DNA of 29,447 nucleotides from an uncultured Eubacteriales bacterium. Its GTDB lineage: Bacteria; Bacillota; Clostridia; Christensenellales; CAG-138. The stretch is from positions 1 to 29,447 of the forward strand of contig CACXNN010000001.1 in the NCBI GenBank assembly GCA_902768995.1, given 5' to 3'. Shown in pieces: positions 5,759 through 13,812 of the stretch; position 1 is the stretch's first letter, and every line of letters starts with the position of its first letter. The notes beneath the pieces were generated by a model, which worked only from the letters and a program-made list of their open reading frames with translations, had not been told where the DNA came from and searched no databases. A program made the position numbers and the translations under genes.

Positions 5759-7987
5759 TCAAATGATCCCCTTCGCCTCCAGCTCCCGGCGGCGCTTCAC
5801 CAGGAAGGTGGCGTCGTGGACGCCGTGGGTGCCCCGGCCGAAGCCCTCGTCGGCGCCGGCCTCACGGGCCAGCTCCGGCGTCACCTGGGTGCCGCCCGCG
5901 ATGAACATGACCCGATCCCGGATGCCCGCCTCCACCATGAGCTGGTGGATGAGGGCGATGTTCTTGTAGTGGATGTCGTCGTGGCTGATGATGGTGGAGG
6001 CGAGGATCGCGTCCGCGTTCAGCTCGATGGCGGCATTCACCAGCTTCTCCGGGGTCACGGAAGTGCCCAGGTAGTGGACCACGATGCCGTACTTCTCGAT
6101 GCCGCCGTGCTTGATGTCGATGATCTCCCGCAGGCCCACCGAGTGCTCGTCGTCGCCCACGGTGGCGGCCACCACGGTCATGGGCCGGCGCTCGATGTCC
6201 GCCCGTATCTCGTCGTCGCTCATGATGTCCGGCTCCTTGGGGATGACCAAAGAGTCCACGTCCAGGCTGAAGTCCACCTTGCCCTTGATCTCGATCCGGG
6301 TGCCCTCCGTGGGGTGCATGATCTCCCGGGAGATGACCTCCACGTCCTGGAGCCCCATGCGGCGGCCCACCTCCAAAGCGGCGGCCTCGGCCAGCTTCTT
6401 CTCGCAGGGGAAGAACATGGTGGTCATGACCACGCCGTCCCCCAGCCACTCCATCTCGGGCTTGATCTTTTTGGCGCCGGGCCGCCGAAGCTCCTCGGTC
6501 TCGGCCATGCGCACGTTCACGTTGTCCTCCTCATCGAGCTCGTCGATGAAGACGATCTTGTCCGGGTCCTCCAGGGTGCAGCCGCCGATAAGGGCGGAGG
6601 GGTTCTTGGGATCGCCGCCGTACTGCTCCACGTTGTTCCGGCCGTAATGGGCGGTGACGGGGGCCATGTAGTCGGGAGCCCGCTCTATGATGGTGCCCAC
6701 GCCCACGCCCGCGTCGATCCGCCGGGCGATGCCGTCCCCGTTCCGCTCCGGGTACATGCCCGAATCCACGAACATGCCCTCCTCCACGGCGTGGAAGTAC
6801 CCGCCCTGGGTGAGCATCTCCTCCATAAAGAGGACCGCCCGCTCCTTCAGCTCCCGGGCCTTCTCCCGCAGGTACCCGTCCTGCTTCAGCTCCACCATGT
6901 CCATGAGCCCATCCATGCCCACCAGGGCCTGCTTGGCCGTGTCGCAGGCCTCGATGTTGTAGATGTGCCAGGGCACGTTCCGGCCCTCGTCGGGGGTGAT
7001 GGTGGACTGGATGTCCGCGCTGGTGAGCTTGGAGATCAGCATGTTCAGCACGTGGGTGACCGTGGCCTCCCGGGTGCTGGACTCGATATACTTGGTGTTC
7101 ATCTGGGCCCGCATCCGATACCCCTTGAAGAGGTCCCGGAGCGCCACCGCGTAGGGCAGGTCCATATGCACGCAGGGGGCCGGGGTGGCCGTGGGCGGCA
7201 CGGTGGACAGGCAGATGTTGGCCTTGGGGATGCCCGCCTTGTAGGAGAACAAGGCGTTGATGGCGTGCTGGACCATGAGCTCCGGCATGACCTTCCAGGC
7301 GTCCCGGGCGGTGGCGTTGGCGTTGTGAGCGCCGTCGATCTGGGCCATGTCCGCCCAGGCGATGAGCTTCTTGGACTCACATGCGTCCACGAAGGACCGG
7401 AGCATGTTGATGTTCCGGTAGATCACGTTGTACTGGGGGTCCTGGTGGCAGCCGTTCACGCCCTCCTCGGCCAGCATGACCGCCACGTCGGGGCCCGCCA
7501 CGCCGGACACGTAGGAGTGGTAGTTGATGGGCCGACCCACCTCGTCCTCGATCATGTCCAGGGCTTTGCGCTGGGCTCGGACCTGCTTCCTGGAGATGGG
7601 CACGCCGCCCATGCCCTGGGGGGTGCCTTCGATGAGGCCGTCGAAGTGGCTCTGGCCCGCGGTGCGGATGACCATGATGTGGTCCGCCCCGTGATGGGCC
7701 GCCATGCGCATGCGCCGGATGTCGTCCTCGAACCGGCCGGAGGCGATCTCCGTGGTGATGGACTGGACCGGCTGGGGGTCCACATCGTCCATGAACCGGG
7801 CGGGGGGCAGGGGCACACCCCGCTTCAAGGGCGTGGAGCAGTCCTGATAGGTGAACTTGCCCATGGTGAGCCCCGGCTCCGGGGTCCGCCAGGTCCAGCC
7901 TCGGCGGCGGGGCCGATAGTCCTTCAGGTCCTTCAATATCTCCCGAACGTCGATGTTGTCGTTGGGGTCCAGCCAGTAGTTGCTCAT
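5759..7987 (-). CDS. oraE: D-ornithine 4,5-aminomutase, large (B12/PLP) subunit OraE
   Basis: Catalytic subunit of the adenosylcobalamin- and PLP-dependent enzyme that moves the 5-amino group of D-ornithine to give (2R,4S)-2,4-diaminopentanoate. The 742 residues match the usual size. The N-terminal part forms the PLP-binding barrel. The C-terminal Rossmann domain has the cobalt-binding D-x-H-x-x-G motif (DEHSVG, His about 615), and eleven residues further is the lysine of IDIKHGG (about 626). In the Clostridium sticklandii enzyme the equivalent His618 and Lys629, also eleven apart, bind cobalt and PLP, so both catalytic residues appear intact. The ATG at 7987 is preceded by GGAGGTG and overlaps the oraS stop (ATGA), implying coupled, stoichiometric synthesis of the two subunits. 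Confidence 0.97.
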   Translation of the reverse strand: MSNYWLDPNDNIDVREILKDLKDYRPRRRGWTWRTPEPGLTMGKFTYQDCSTPLKRGVPLPPARFMDDVDPQPVQSITTEIASGRFEDDIRRMRMAAHHGADHIMVIRTAGQSHFDGLIEGTPQGMGGVPISRKQVRAQRKALDMIEDEVGRPINYHSYVSGVAGPDVAVMLAEEGVNGCHQDPQYNVIYRNINMLRSFVDACESKKLIAWADMAQIDGAHNANATARDAWKVMPELMVQHAINALFSYKAGIPKANICLSTVPPTATPAPCVHMDLPYAVALRDLFKGYRMRAQMNTKYIESSTREATVTHVLNMLISKLTSADIQSTITPDEGRNVPWHIYNIEACDTAKQALVGMDGLMDMVELKQDGYLREKARELKERAVLFMEEMLTQGGYFHAVEEGMFVDSGMYPERNGDGIARRIDAGVGVGTIIERAPDYMAPVTAHYGRNNVEQYGGDPKNPSALIGGCTLEDPDKIVFIDELDEEDNVNVRMAETEELRRPGAKKIKPEMEWLGDGVVMTTMFFPCEKKLAEAAALEVGRRMGLQDVEVISREIMHPTEGTRIEIKGKVDFSLDVDSLVIPKEPDIMSDDEIRADIERRPMTVVAATVGDDEHSVGLREIIDIKHGGIEKYGIVVHYLGTSVTPEKLVNAAIELNADAILASTIISHDDIHYKNIALIHQLMVEAGIRDRVMFIAGGTQVTPELAREAGADEGFGRGTHGVHDATFLVKRRRELEAKGII

Positions 7988-8349
7988 AGGGCACCTCCTT
8001 CGAAGAGGGCCGCGGCCTCGTCCCACAGCTCCCCGTTGGCCAGCTTCACGCCGGCCTCCCGCAGGGGCAGGCCCTTCGCTTGGCTCAACCTATACACCAC
8101 GTTCCCGGCGCCATGCTGCAGCAAATTCCGCTCCATGCAGCCGTTCACGATGGCCTTCACCTCCAGGGAGGAGAAGCCCATCCGAAGCAGTACGCTCCGC
8201 TCGATGGCGGGGCTGGTGTACTCCCGGCCCATGTCCAGCAGCGGGTCCACCAGCTGCTCGCACAGGGCCCAGAACCGGTCGTAGAGCTCCTGATCGGTCA
8301 GACCCTTCAAGTGGGCCCGACGGACCTCGAAATCGTCTTCTCTCTTCAT
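7984..8349 (-). CDS. oraS: D-ornithine 4,5-aminomutase, small subunit OraS
   Basis: The 121-residue partner of OraE, at the normal length for the family. It starts MKREDDFEVRRAHLKGLTDQEL and is mostly helical, with no cofactor site of its own; in the known heterodimer it packs on the large subunit and is needed for activity. The ATG at 8349 has AAAGGAG 5 nt upstream, inside the 9-nt gap after ortB. Its stop overlaps the oraE start. Confidence 0.96.
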   Translation of the reverse strand: MKREDDFEVRRAHLKGLTDQELYDRFWALCEQLVDPLLDMGREYTSPAIERSVLLRMGFSSLEVKAIVNGCMERNLLQHGAGNVVYRLSQAKGLPLREAGVKLANGELWDEAAALFEGGAL

Positions 8350-8358
8350 AAAACTCCT

Positions 8359-9750
8359 TTATCCCAGGGTCGCTTTCACAAAATCCACGGTGCTGCGGGT
8401 CTCCTCGGCCAGGAACGCCACTTCCGCCTCGGACAACGCCCGATCGAGGCCCTTCACGGCCCGGCGGATGAACTTGCGCCGAAGCTCGTCCATATCCAGG
8501 TCCCGGGCCTTCAGCAGGCTCGGGTCCGCGGGGAACACGATGTTCTTCCCGGCGATCTCCTCGTCCGGGTCCCCGAACTTCAGCTCAATGCCGTTACTGC
8601 GGGCGAAGCTCAGCTGGGGATTGATTCCCTTGCCCGCGCCGGTGTACTCGGTCTCCTGGGCCACGATGATCTCGTCCTCATTCATCTCCTGGGCCAGGGC
8701 GAAGGCCGCCGTCAGGCTGGTGTTGCCCGCAGGCCCCTTCTCCATGCCCTCCAGGGTGGCCACGGCCTCGGTGATGTAGAACACCTCGCCCTCCTTGACG
8801 GTGACGAACCGGTCCATGTACCGCAGGGGCCTGGCCGCGGACCGGGGCACGTCGCTGTGGTCCGGGTTGGTGGCGTAGGGCACGCCGAAGCCCGTGTGGG
8901 CGGTGGTGAAGCTCTTGCGGTTGAAGGCCGTGTCGGAGGCCATGTGCAGGCCCGACAGGTCCACCGCCGCACCGATAACCTTGGCGGGGCAGCCTGACTT
9001 GATGAGGCCTCGGGCCGTGCCGGTCAGATTTCCGCCGCCCGCGTTGGCGCAGACCACCGCGTCGGGATGGCGGCCGTATTTCTCCATGAACTGATGGCCC
9101 AGCTCCCAGCCCAAGGTCTCGATGCCGCTGACGCCGAAGGCGGAGTAGAGGGAGGCGTTGAAATAGCCTGTCTCCTCCAAAAGGAGCAGCACCTGGTAGA
9201 AGAGCTCCGGTCCCACGGACAGCTGCAGCACCTCCGCGCCTAAAGCCTCGCACTTGCGGGCCTTCTCGATGATCTCCGGCTGGCCCTTGGCGTGGCTGTC
9301 GTAGCACTCCTGGACGATGATGCACTTCAATCCCTGCATGGCCGCCTGAGAGGCCACCGCCGCGCCGTAGTTGCCGCTGGTGGCGGCGATGACGCCCTTA
9401 TAGCCCAGCTTCTTGGCGTGGTACACGCTGGCGGCCGCCCGGCGCTCCTTGAAGGAACCGGCGGGGTTGCTGGCCTCGTCCTTGATGAAGATGCGGGCGC
9501 CTTTGCCGGGAGCCGCCAGCTTCCGGGCCAGGGCCGTCAGGTTGTGGAGTTCGAACACGGGCGTATTGCCCACGTTCACGCTGTGCTGGATGCGCAGATG
9601 ATCCTCCAAACTATAGCCGCAGTCGGCCATCATGGCCTCGTAATCGAAGATGATGCCCTCCCGCTCGTAGCGGCGGTAGTCCACGCCCATGGCGTCCTTG
9701 ATGATCTCGTTCTTGCGCCCCATGACGGCGGAATAGCTCAGATCCTTCAT
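8359..9750 (-). CDS. ortB: 2-amino-4-oxopentanoate thiolase, beta subunit OrtB
   Basis: PLP-binding subunit of the thiolase that cleaves 2-amino-4-oxopentanoate with CoA to acetyl-CoA and alanine, the last step of ornithine oxidation. The 463 residues have the fold-type II (threonine synthase-like) layout: PLP lysine in AGSFKERRAA (K101), phosphate-binding loop TSGNYGAAV (about 124-132), and a later glycine-rich stretch CANAGGGNLTGTARG. It could be misread as a threonine synthase, but the long N-terminal extension, the ortA partner and the location in the ornithine operon decide the call. Its ATG follows the ortA stop directly (TAA then ATG), with GGAGG about 9 nt upstream. Confidence 0.95.
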   Translation of the reverse strand: MKDLSYSAVMGRKNEIIKDAMGVDYRRYEREGIIFDYEAMMADCGYSLEDHLRIQHSVNVGNTPVFELHNLTALARKLAAPGKGARIFIKDEASNPAGSFKERRAAASVYHAKKLGYKGVIAATSGNYGAAVASQAAMQGLKCIIVQECYDSHAKGQPEIIEKARKCEALGAEVLQLSVGPELFYQVLLLLEETGYFNASLYSAFGVSGIETLGWELGHQFMEKYGRHPDAVVCANAGGGNLTGTARGLIKSGCPAKVIGAAVDLSGLHMASDTAFNRKSFTTAHTGFGVPYATNPDHSDVPRSAARPLRYMDRFVTVKEGEVFYITEAVATLEGMEKGPAGNTSLTAAFALAQEMNEDEIIVAQETEYTGAGKGINPQLSFARSNGIELKFGDPDEEIAGKNIVFPADPSLLKARDLDMDELRRKFIRRAVKGLDRALSEAEVAFLAEETRSTVDFVKATLG

Positions 9751-10053
9751 TTATTCCGCCTCCTTCCCAAAGAGGGCCGTGCGCAGCCGCACGTCCATCT
9801 CCAAAATCTCCGGCACGAAGGCGCCGAAGTTCACGTCGAACTGGGGGTTCACTTCGATGAGGGTCCCATGCTCCTCCCGGCCGGAAACGGTCCTGATCCG
9901 GACCTGGTCGCCCAGCTCGCCGTCCTCCAGCAGATGCCCCTTCACCCACATCTCGAAGGGCACCTTCTTGGTGTCCTCGGGCAGGTTGGCGGTCCGTTCT
10001 TCGGCGGGCAGGATCACCCGATGGATGCGCACCCAATCTCCTTGCTTAGCCAT
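9751..10053 (-). CDS. ortA: 2-amino-4-oxopentanoate thiolase, alpha subunit OrtA
   Basis: Small partner of OrtB, 100 residues, the usual size. It begins MAKQGDWVRIHRVIL and contains the conserved stretch ending in NPQFDVNFGAFVPEIL. Two in-frame ATGs lie six bases apart. The first (10059) directly abuts AGGAGGA with no spacer and overlaps the ord stop; the second (10053) has 7 nt between AGGAGG and the ATG, so the second was chosen. The subunit has no recognisable catalytic domain of its own and is only known together with OrtB. Confidence 0.94.
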   Translation of the reverse strand: MAKQGDWVRIHRVILPAEERTANLPEDTKKVPFEMWVKGHLLEDGELGDQVRIRTVSGREEHGTLIEVNPQFDVNFGAFVPEILEMDVRLRTALFGKEAE

Positions 10054-10055
10054 GC

Positions 10056-11108
10056 TCATTCCTCCTCGAAGGCGATCTTAGCGAAGTTCCCCATGACGCA
10101 CCGGGGCACGGGCATGGTGAGCATGGTGTGCAGGCCCGGCTTAGCCGCCACCACGAAGGGCAGCATGTTCACCGTCATGCCGATGGTGCCGATGCCGCCG
10201 TCCACCTCGGGGGTGTTGGCCATGTGCACCGCGGGGGAACCCTCCAGGACGATATAATCTCCCGTCTGAACGCCGCCCAGCTGGGGCTCGATCTGCTGGG
10301 GATGGATCATGTCGATCTTCACCTGGCCGTCCACATACCCCTGGCCGGTCATGTTGACCCCGGCCACGTCCCCGGCCTTGGCGAACCCGTGGGGCGCCTG
10401 CCGGTCCACGTCGGTGACGATGGGGGACATCTGCTGCTCGAATTTGTCCACCTTCCAGCCCACGGCCTCGGCGATCATGCCCACGGACTGGGCGAAGCCC
10501 ACGTGTCCGGCCATGGTGCCGTCTTCCACGCGCTTGTTGAACTCGTCCACCGTAAGGCCGATGCCCTGCTCCTCCATGACCAGCTTGCCGAAGGGGGAGA
10601 GGGAGTTGACCCGCTTGCAGGTGACCTTGTCGAGGTGGGTCATGCAGCCGGAGAGGCACACGGCCAGCAGGTCCATCATGAGGCCCGGGTTGATGCCGGT
10701 GCCCAGGATGGACACGTTGTTGGTCTTGGCGAGGATGTCCATGGCGTCCGAAAGCTCCGGGTCCTGGGCCATGGGGTAGCTCATCTCCTCGGCGGTGGTG
10801 ATCACGTTCACCCCCCGCTCCACCACGTAGCATACCTTGGGGTACACCTTCTTGGTGAAGGAATCCGTGGCGATGACGCAGATGTCGCACTTCTCTTTGT
10901 CGATCAGGGTGGAGATGTCGTCGGTGATGAAGGCGTCTGGCCGGTCGCCCTGCTCCACGCCCAGCAGCTCATAGATGCTCTTGCCGATCTTTCGGGGGTC
11001 GATGTCGCAGGCGCCGATGACGGTGACGCCTTCCTTCTCCAGCAGCACCTTGGCGATGCCGCTGGCCATGGCCCCAAAGCCCCACAGGGCTACGTTCACG
11101 TTCCGCAT
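10056..11108 (-). CDS. ord: 2,4-diaminopentanoate dehydrogenase
   Basis: NAD(P)-dependent oxidative deaminase that turns the aminomutase product 2,4-diaminopentanoate into 2-amino-4-oxopentanoate plus ammonia. It has 350 residues. The N-terminal Rossmann domain carries VALWGFGAMASGIAKVLLEK split around the GxGxxxxG loop (G10 to G17) and an acidic residue after the second strand (CDID). The remainder resembles dihydrodipicolinate reductase and diaminopimelate dehydrogenase, the superfamily to which Ord belongs. It starts 14 nt after argF with GGAGATAA as ribosome site and ends inside the ribosome-binding region of ortA. The order ord-ortA-ortB-oraS-oraE is the one known from ornithine-fermenting Clostridia. 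Confidence 0.95.
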   Translation of the reverse strand: MRNVNVALWGFGAMASGIAKVLLEKEGVTVIGACDIDPRKIGKSIYELLGVEQGDRPDAFITDDISTLIDKEKCDICVIATDSFTKKVYPKVCYVVERGVNVITTAEEMSYPMAQDPELSDAMDILAKTNNVSILGTGINPGLMMDLLAVCLSGCMTHLDKVTCKRVNSLSPFGKLVMEEQGIGLTVDEFNKRVEDGTMAGHVGFAQSVGMIAEAVGWKVDKFEQQMSPIVTDVDRQAPHGFAKAGDVAGVNMTGQGYVDGQVKIDMIHPQQIEPQLGGVQTGDYIVLEGSPAVHMANTPEVDGGIGTIGMTVNMLPFVVAAKPGLHTMLTMPVPRCVMGNFAKIAFEEE

Positions 11109-11122
11109 GGCTTATCTCCTTT

Positions 11123-12118
11123 TTAGATGTTGCCCAGGGTGGCCACCAGCACGGCCTTGATGGTGTGGAGCCGGTTCTCGGCCTCGTCGAAGACCTTGCT
11201 GTTCTCGGACAGGAACACGTCGTCCGTGACCTCCCGGATGTCGTAGCCCAGCTTCAGCTGCTCGCTGGCCATGGTGGTGTTGAAGTCGTGGAAGGAGGGG
11301 AGGCAGTGGAGGAAGATGCACTTGGGGTTCCCCGTGCGCTCCATGAGCTCCTTGGTGACCTTGAAGGGGGTCAGCAGCTTCACCCGCTGGGGGATCAGCG
11401 CCTCCTCGCCCATGGAGGCCCAGATGTCGGTGTACAGGGCGTCGGCCCCCTCCACGATGGCGGGATCGTCGCTGATCTCGATGACGGCGCCGCTTTCCTT
11501 GGCGGCCTCCGCACAGCGGGCCAGCACCTCGGGGGCGGGATAGAGCTCCTTGGGGCCGTAGCCGCAGTAGTGGATGCCCAGCTTGGAGCAGATGTACATG
11601 AGGCAGTAGGCCACGTTGTTCCGGGTGTCGCCGCAGAACACCAGCTTGCACTGATTGAGAGGCTTGTCTGCGTTTTCCTCCAGGGTCAGGATGTCGGCGA
11701 GAGCCTGGGTGGGATGGTCCACGTCGGTGAGGCCGTTATATACGGGCACGCCGGAATACTTCATCAGATCTTCCACCACCTTCTGGTCGAAGCCCCGGTA
11801 CTCGATGCCGTCGAACATCCGGCCCAGGACCTTGGCGGTGTCGGCCAAGGACTCCTTCTTGCCCATCTGGGAGGACTTGGAATCCAGGAATGTGACCCCG
11901 GCGCCCTCGTCCATGGCCGCCACCTCGAAGGCGCAGCGTGTGCGGGTGGAGGTCTTTTCAAAGAGCAGGACGATGTTCTTGCCGGTGAGGGTGTCGCCCT
12001 TGACGCCGGCCTTCTTCTTGACCTTGAGCTCTTTAGCCAGGTCCAGCATATACCGGATCTCCTCGGGGGTGAAGTCCATGATGGTCAGGAAGGAACGGCC
12101 TTTCAGATCGACTGACAT
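11123..12118 (-). CDS. argF: Ornithine carbamoyltransferase heading the ornithine operon
   Basis: Catalyses carbamoyl phosphate + ornithine = citrulline + phosphate. The 331 residues contain the carbamoyl-phosphate loop STRTR (57-61), DHPTQ (134-138), the ornithine-recognising SMG loop (DIWASMGEE, about 231-239) and the HCLP motif (271-274), all intact. The overall form (LGRMFDGIEYRGF, HTIKAVLVATLGN) resembles the longer OTC type that includes catabolic ArcB as well as enteric ArgF. As first gene of an ornithine-degrading operon it more plausibly runs backwards, splitting citrulline to ornithine and carbamoyl phosphate, but direction cannot be read from sequence. The ATG at 12118 has AAGGAG about 10 nt upstream; a longer frame 17 codons upstream lies within the operator region. 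Confidence 0.94.
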   Translation of the reverse strand: MSVDLKGRSFLTIMDFTPEEIRYMLDLAKELKVKKKAGVKGDTLTGKNIVLLFEKTSTRTRCAFEVAAMDEGAGVTFLDSKSSQMGKKESLADTAKVLGRMFDGIEYRGFDQKVVEDLMKYSGVPVYNGLTDVDHPTQALADILTLEENADKPLNQCKLVFCGDTRNNVAYCLMYICSKLGIHYCGYGPKELYPAPEVLARCAEAAKESGAVIEISDDPAIVEGADALYTDIWASMGEEALIPQRVKLLTPFKVTKELMERTGNPKCIFLHCLPSFHDFNTTMASEQLKLGYDIREVTDDVFLSENSKVFDEAENRLHTIKAVLVATLGNI

Positions 12119-12157
12119 GTTTTGATTTCTCCTTTTTATCCAATATTCATATTTGCC

Positions 12158-12183
12158 GATGGTATGCAATACATCATACCATC
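12158..12183. promoter_or_regulatory. Dyad operator candidate over the argF promoter
   Basis: GATGGTATG (12158-12166) and CATACCATC (12175-12183) form a perfect 9-bp inverted repeat with an 8-nt spacer. It covers the -10 box and predicted start site of the ornithine operon. A third, one-mismatch half-site (GGTGGTATG) lies at 12203-12211, just upstream of the -35 box. Position and symmetry suggest a repressor or dual regulator; it does not resemble a typical ArgR box. Confidence 0.55.
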
Positions 12184-12201
12184 TTTTCCCTTCGCTGACA
12201 A
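12173..12201 (-). promoter_or_regulatory. Sigma-A promoter of the ornithine operon
   Basis: Minus-strand TTGTCA (12196-12201), 17-nt spacer, TATGAT (12173-12178), with the predicted start near 12166 and a leader of about 48 nt before the argF ATG. It is the only strong promoter seen for the eight-gene operon. Confidence 0.85.
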
Positions 12202-12372
12202 GGGTGGTATGAAGGGACTGTGACCAAAAAATGACGAAAAACTGGACATTTTATTGCTAAGGGATGAACAATCGGATTATTTTGAAATAGATTATAAACA
12301 AACATCGAAAACACTGAAAAAAATAAAACGGTATGGTAGGATGCAACCAAAAAGCGAGGGGAGGGACCTGCC

Positions 12373-13140
12373 GTGATCCGCTGGAAAAGAGCCGTGGCGC
12401 TCCTCCTTTTGCTGCTCCTTTTGCTGCCTCCCTGCGCCGCGTTGGCCGAGGGGGAGAAGGACGACGCGCCTCCTGCCCAGGCGGACGCGCTTCTCGTCGG
12501 CGCCCCGGAACAGGAGGCGGAAAACAGTTCTCTTCGGGTGAACGCCGCCGCTGAGGAAAGCCTTCGACGGCAGATCGAGGACACCTATGCGGCGGCCAAA
12601 AAGCGGGCCAGGCGCAAATCCTTCAAGGGGTACTGCGGGGCCTACGTGGCCAACCAGCTGGTGGTCCTGGGCATCAACGCCTCCTATCTCAGCGCCAACG
12701 GCAACAACACCTTCGAACTCTACAGGGACCTGGAGATCACCTCCGGGGGCTACCGGGTGACCGCCTACGGAGCCAGGGACTACACCCTGGAGGAAGCCCT
12801 GCGGGCCATCATGGGCAGGAACACCGCCGTCAGGAACATCCTGGTGGGGTTCCAAAAGGGCACCAGTTCCGCGGGGAAAAAGTACGGCCACGTGCTGTTC
12901 ATCCACGGCATCCGAAACGGGAAGGTGTTCTATTCCGACAGCTGCGCCCGGATCGTAGACGACGTGAAATACAGGGAAGGGGAGCCCATCGTGTGCTCCC
13001 TGGAATCCTTCCTGGATCAATACGCCGGGTATAAGCTGGACGGCGTGGTCCATTTCCGGCAGGAGAAGAAGCTGCCTCAGCTGCCCATCCTGGAGGCGGC
13101 AGCCTCCACCAGCGAGGAAAAGCTGGTCAGCGAGGGCTGA
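12373..13140 (+). CDS. Secreted NlpC/P60- or CHAP-like cysteine amidase, substrate unknown
   Basis: A 255-residue exported protein starting at GTG 12373, with GGGGAGGG about 8 nt upstream. It has a signal peptide (RWKR, a run of nine leucines, cleavage probably after CAALA near residue 25), a low-complexity acidic spacer to about residue 60, and a papain-like core. The core has a cysteine in KGYCGAYVANQLVVLG (C88) and a histidine in KKYGHVLFIHGI (H173), followed by a polar residue in VFYSDSCA. The Cys, His, polar order and spacing resemble NlpC/P60 or CHAP amidases that cut peptidoglycan peptides, but similarity is distant, so the substrate is inferred. Its last 64 bp overlap the convergent HAD gene. 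Confidence 0.75.
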   Translation: MIRWKRAVALLLLLLLLLPPCAALAEGEKDDAPPAQADALLVGAPEQEAENSSLRVNAAAEESLRRQIEDTYAAAKKRARRKSFKGYCGAYVANQLVVLGINASYLSANGNNTFELYRDLEITSGGYRVTAYGARDYTLEEALRAIMGRNTAVRNILVGFQKGTSSAGKKYGHVLFIHGIRNGKVFYSDSCARIVDDVKYREGEPIVCSLESFLDQYAGYKLDGVVHFRQEKKLPQLPILEAAASTSEEKLVSEG

Positions 13141-13715
13141 TCCTCCGACAGGGCGCCGAAGCCCCAGCTGGCGTAGAGGAACGGGATGCCGGCCGCCCGG
13201 GCGGCGGCCAGGTCCTTGGCGGTGTCGCCCACGTAGACGGCCCGCTCGATCCCATTCCGACGAAGGAGCAGGGAGATGTTCTCCCCCTTGTCCAGGCCCG
13301 TCCGGCCTGCGGTCTCGTGATCGTCGAACAGGGACGCCAGACCATGGCCGTGGAAGAAGGCCAGGGCGTAGTCCTCCGTGCAGTTGCTGACGAGGCCGAT
13401 GAAGTAGCGCTCATGGAGGAGCCGCAGCGTCTCCCGGACCCGGGGATAGAGCCGGGCACCCCGCTCGTAGAGGTAGGGCGCTTCCGCAGCCAGGCATCGA
13501 TCCGTCAGGGCGTATCGTTCCGCCGGCGGCAGGTCGGGGAACTGCGCGTCGCCGATCTCCCGGGGCGTCAGGCCCATGAGCCGGGACAGCTCCTCCGCCG
13601 TGATGCTGCGGCCCAGGGGCGAGAGCACCCGGTCCCAGCACAGCAGCACCTCCCGGGAGGAATCCCACAGCGTCCCGTCCAGATCGAACAAAATAGCCTC
13701 TTTTTTTTCTTTCAT
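13077..13715 (-). CDS. HAD-superfamily hydrolase, phosphoglycolate phosphatase type
   Basis: A 212-residue cytoplasmic phosphatase with the haloacid dehalogenase motifs in order: DLDGT (nucleophile D11 and acid D13), SNCTE (S110), a lysine at about 143, and GDTAKD (163-168). An alpha-helical cap (residues 16-85) marks the Gph/PgmB-like subfamily, which removes phosphate from phosphoglycolate or sugar phosphates; the true substrate is not determinable. The ATG at 13715 (MKEKKEAILFDLDGT) is taken because the motif begins a few residues in and AGGGAG lies 9 nt upstream; the frame stays open further but through the promoter. The C-terminal 21 codons overlap the opposite-strand amidase gene. Confidence 0.9.
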   Translation of the reverse strand: MKEKKEAILFDLDGTLWDSSREVLLCWDRVLSPLGRSITAEELSRLMGLTPREIGDAQFPDLPPAERYALTDRCLAAEAPYLYERGARLYPRVRETLRLLHERYFIGLVSNCTEDYALAFFHGHGLASLFDDHETAGRTGLDKGENISLLLRRNGIERAVYVGDTAKDLAAARAAGIPFLYASWGFGALSEDQPSLTSFSSLVEAAASRMGS

Positions 13716-13743
13716 CTCCCGCGACTCCCTTTCTTTTGCCAGT

Positions 13744-13772
13744 ATTGTACCCGCTGCGAGCCGGTTTGTCCA
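13744..13772 (-). promoter_or_regulatory. Promoter of the HAD phosphatase gene
   Basis: Minus-strand TGGACA (13767-13772), 17-nt spacer, TACAAT (13744-13749). It stands back-to-back with the plus-strand promoter at 13775-13803, with only two bases between the two -35 boxes. Confidence 0.8.
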
Positions 13773-13774
13773 GA

Positions 13775-13803
13775 TTGCAGCCGGGAAGGACATGTGATAT
13801 ACT
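13775..13803 (+). promoter_or_regulatory. Promoter of the metallohydrolase-lipoprotein operon
   Basis: TTGCAG (13775-13780), 17-nt spacer, TATACT (13798-13803). With the usual 6-7 nt to the start site, transcription would begin near 13810, only about three bases before the ATG at 13813. Confidence 0.78.
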
Positions 13804-13812
13804 GTTGTCACT

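Noticed and set aside
5723..8284. An 853-codon open frame on the plus strand opposite oraE and oraS
   Set aside because: Its His/Val/Leu/Gly/Asp-rich composition is that of the antisense of a GC-rich gene, it has no ribosome site or domain, and OraE/OraS on the other strand carry intact catalytic motifs.
8359..9750. Threonine synthase
   Set aside because: The fold is shared, but the ortA partner, position in the ornithine operon and extended N-terminus fit OrtB.
9751..10059. Start of ortA at the first of two ATGs
   Set aside because: That ATG touches the AGGAGGA site with no spacer; the ATG six bases later has a normal 7-nt spacer.
12119..12372. Cobalamin riboswitch upstream of the B12-dependent ornithine operon
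   Set aside because: The leader before argF is only about 48 nt and shows no B12-box; B12 control of this operon is not supported here.
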